Assembly (NCBI GenBank): GCA_038231495.1 | Contig: JBBRLG010000061.1 | Span: 1 to 19,826 of the forward strand | Reading direction: 5' to 3' | From: JBBRLG01 sp038231495 | Lineage (GTDB): Bacteria; Planctomycetota; Planctomycetia; Gemmatales; Gemmataceae | DNA: 19,826 nucleotides | Part shown: piece by piece, positions 18,109-19,826 of the stretch | Numbering within the stretch: position 1 is the stretch's first letter | Layout: every line of letters starts with the position of its first letter | Made by a program: the position numbers and the translations under genes | The notes under the pieces: generated by a model | What the model saw: only the letters and a program-made list of their open reading frames with translations | What the model was told of the DNA's origin: nothing | Databases searched by the model: none

Positions 18109-18114
18109 AGGAGG
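18109..18114 (+). promoter_or_regulatory. Shine-Dalgarno AGGAGG deciding the ATG start at 18121
   Basis: A full-consensus AGGAGG ends six bases before ATG 18121. The frame is open back to ATG 18034, but that extension lies across the leader hairpins and adds residues not found in the domain, so 18121 is the start. Confidence 0.85.
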
Positions 18115-18120
18115 CCCTTC

Positions 18121-18474
18121 ATGGGCAGGAAGTTATACGTGGGTAACCTTACCTACGGCGTCACCGACAGCGATTTGCAGGCCATGTTCGAGCCACACGG
18201 GACCGTTCAGTCGGCCCAGGTGATCATGGACCGCGACACCGGCCGTTCCAAGGGGTTCGGCTTCGTGGAAATGGGTTCCGACTCGGAAGCCCAGGCGGCC
18301 ATCACGGCGCTCAACGGTAAAGAAGTGGACGGCCGGGCGTTGACCGTCAACGAAGCTCGTCCCAAGACCGAGGGCGGCGGCGGCGGTGGCCGTGGCGGCT
18401 ACGGTGGGGGTGGCGGCGGCGGCGGCGGCGGTGGCCGGGGCGGCTCCGGCGGCGGTGGCGGCCGACGGTACTAA
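18121..18474 (+). CDS. RRM RNA-binding protein with glycine-rich tail
   Basis: The protein has 117 residues: one RNA recognition motif (residues 3-80) and a Gly/Arg tail (85-117). RNP2 is LYVGNL (5-10) and RNP1 is KGFGFVEM (44-51), with the aromatic residues (Tyr6, Phe46, Phe48) that stack on RNA bases. This is the bacterial Rbp type known from cyanobacteria and planctomycetes, where relatives are cold-inducible and bind single-stranded RNA. The tail (GGYGGGG and GGRGGSGGGG segments) resembles RGG-type disordered tails that add RNA affinity and can promote condensation. A consensus ribosome binding site suggests high expression. The leader carries competing hairpins, and a strong terminator follows, so it is a single-gene transcript. 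Confidence 0.95.
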   Translation: MGRKLYVGNLTYGVTDSDLQAMFEPHGTVQSAQVIMDRDTGRSKGFGFVEMGSDSEAQAAITALNGKEVDGRALTVNEARPKTEGGGGGGRGGYGGGGGGGGGGGRGGSGGGGGRRY

Positions 18475-18487
18475 GCCAAGATTACTC

Positions 18488-18530
18488 GCGTCCCCGCCCG
18501 TCTTCGGACGGACGGGGACGCTTTTGTTTT
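18488..18530 (+). terminator. Strong rho-independent terminator with UUCG loop
   Basis: The 15-bp stem (18488-18502 with 18507-18521, one mismatch C18497/A18512) is capped by the stable tetraloop TTCG and followed by TTTTGTTTT. It starts 13 bases after the RRM gene stop and insulates the ribosomal S1 gene downstream. Confidence 0.93.
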
Positions 18531-18591
18531 GCCCGCGGCGGCTTGTTTCCCATCGACGCGGGTGTTTAACCAACGAGGAGACGGGATCGCA

Positions 18592-19826
<1,235 letters not shown>

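Noticed and set aside
18034..18120. Upstream in-frame ATG extending the RRM protein by 29 residues
   Set aside because: The consensus ribosome binding site at 18109-18114 and the start of the RRM domain both indicate ATG 18121.

Overview
The window looks like a chromosomal segment of a planctomycete, most likely a Gemmata-like member of the Gemmataceae. It is GC-rich with strong G/C third-position bias, and it carries protein families that are expanded in that group: a planctomycete cytochrome-c/DUF1549/DUF1553 protein, two DUF1501 proteins with Tat signals, a giant WD40 protein with a TIGR03067-like head, a TIGR02996 leucine-rich-repeat protein, and a DUF4214 protein with an N-terminal LEDRTVPS motif. 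This placement rests on family knowledge and composition, because no rRNA or tRNA is present.

Layout. Positions 1-243 hold the 3' end of an unrecognised gene. Positions 351-5563 (+) form a likely operon: the cytochrome/DUF1549/DUF1553 protein, two 72-residue unknown proteins each with a clear Shine-Dalgarno, and a DUF1501 protein. Positions 5569-6205 hold a small GxxExxY (PD-(D/E)XK-like) gene bounded by copies of an AT-rich ~40-bp repeat, two of which form a perfect 40-bp inverted repeat. A second, convergent DUF1501 gene (7607-6228) is broken by an in-frame TAA. Upstream on the same strand is a 979-residue WD40 protein (10652-7713). A PIG-L deacetylase (11519-10746) is divergent from a tightly overlapping three-gene operon (11645-14740) that fits trans-4-hydroxy-L-proline catabolism: DapA-family deaminase, two-cysteine epimerase and FAD-dependent D-amino-acid oxidoreductase. 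A convergent gap with two repeat-type hairpins leads to the DUF4214 protein (15859-14957). A ~490-bp gap with a G-quadruplex-like tract precedes the LRR protein (16346-17860). The window ends with an RRM/glycine-rich RNA-binding protein, its terminator, and the first 411 codons of ribosomal protein S1, which runs off the edge.

How the genes work together. The hydroxyproline operon is the clearest pathway: epimerise, oxidise, then deaminate and dehydrate to 2-oxoglutarate semialdehyde; the final aldehyde dehydrogenase is not in view. The cytochrome/DUF1501 genes probably make an envelope-associated pair of unknown chemistry. The RRM protein and S1 both act on RNA but are separated by a strong terminator. 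The signals most worth following up are the repeat-bounded GxxExxY cassette, the pair of small unknown proteins, a pair of mutually exclusive hairpins ending in a U-tract just ahead of the RRM gene, a palindromic repeat that has become part of a signal peptide, and the nonsense codon in the second DUF1501 gene.
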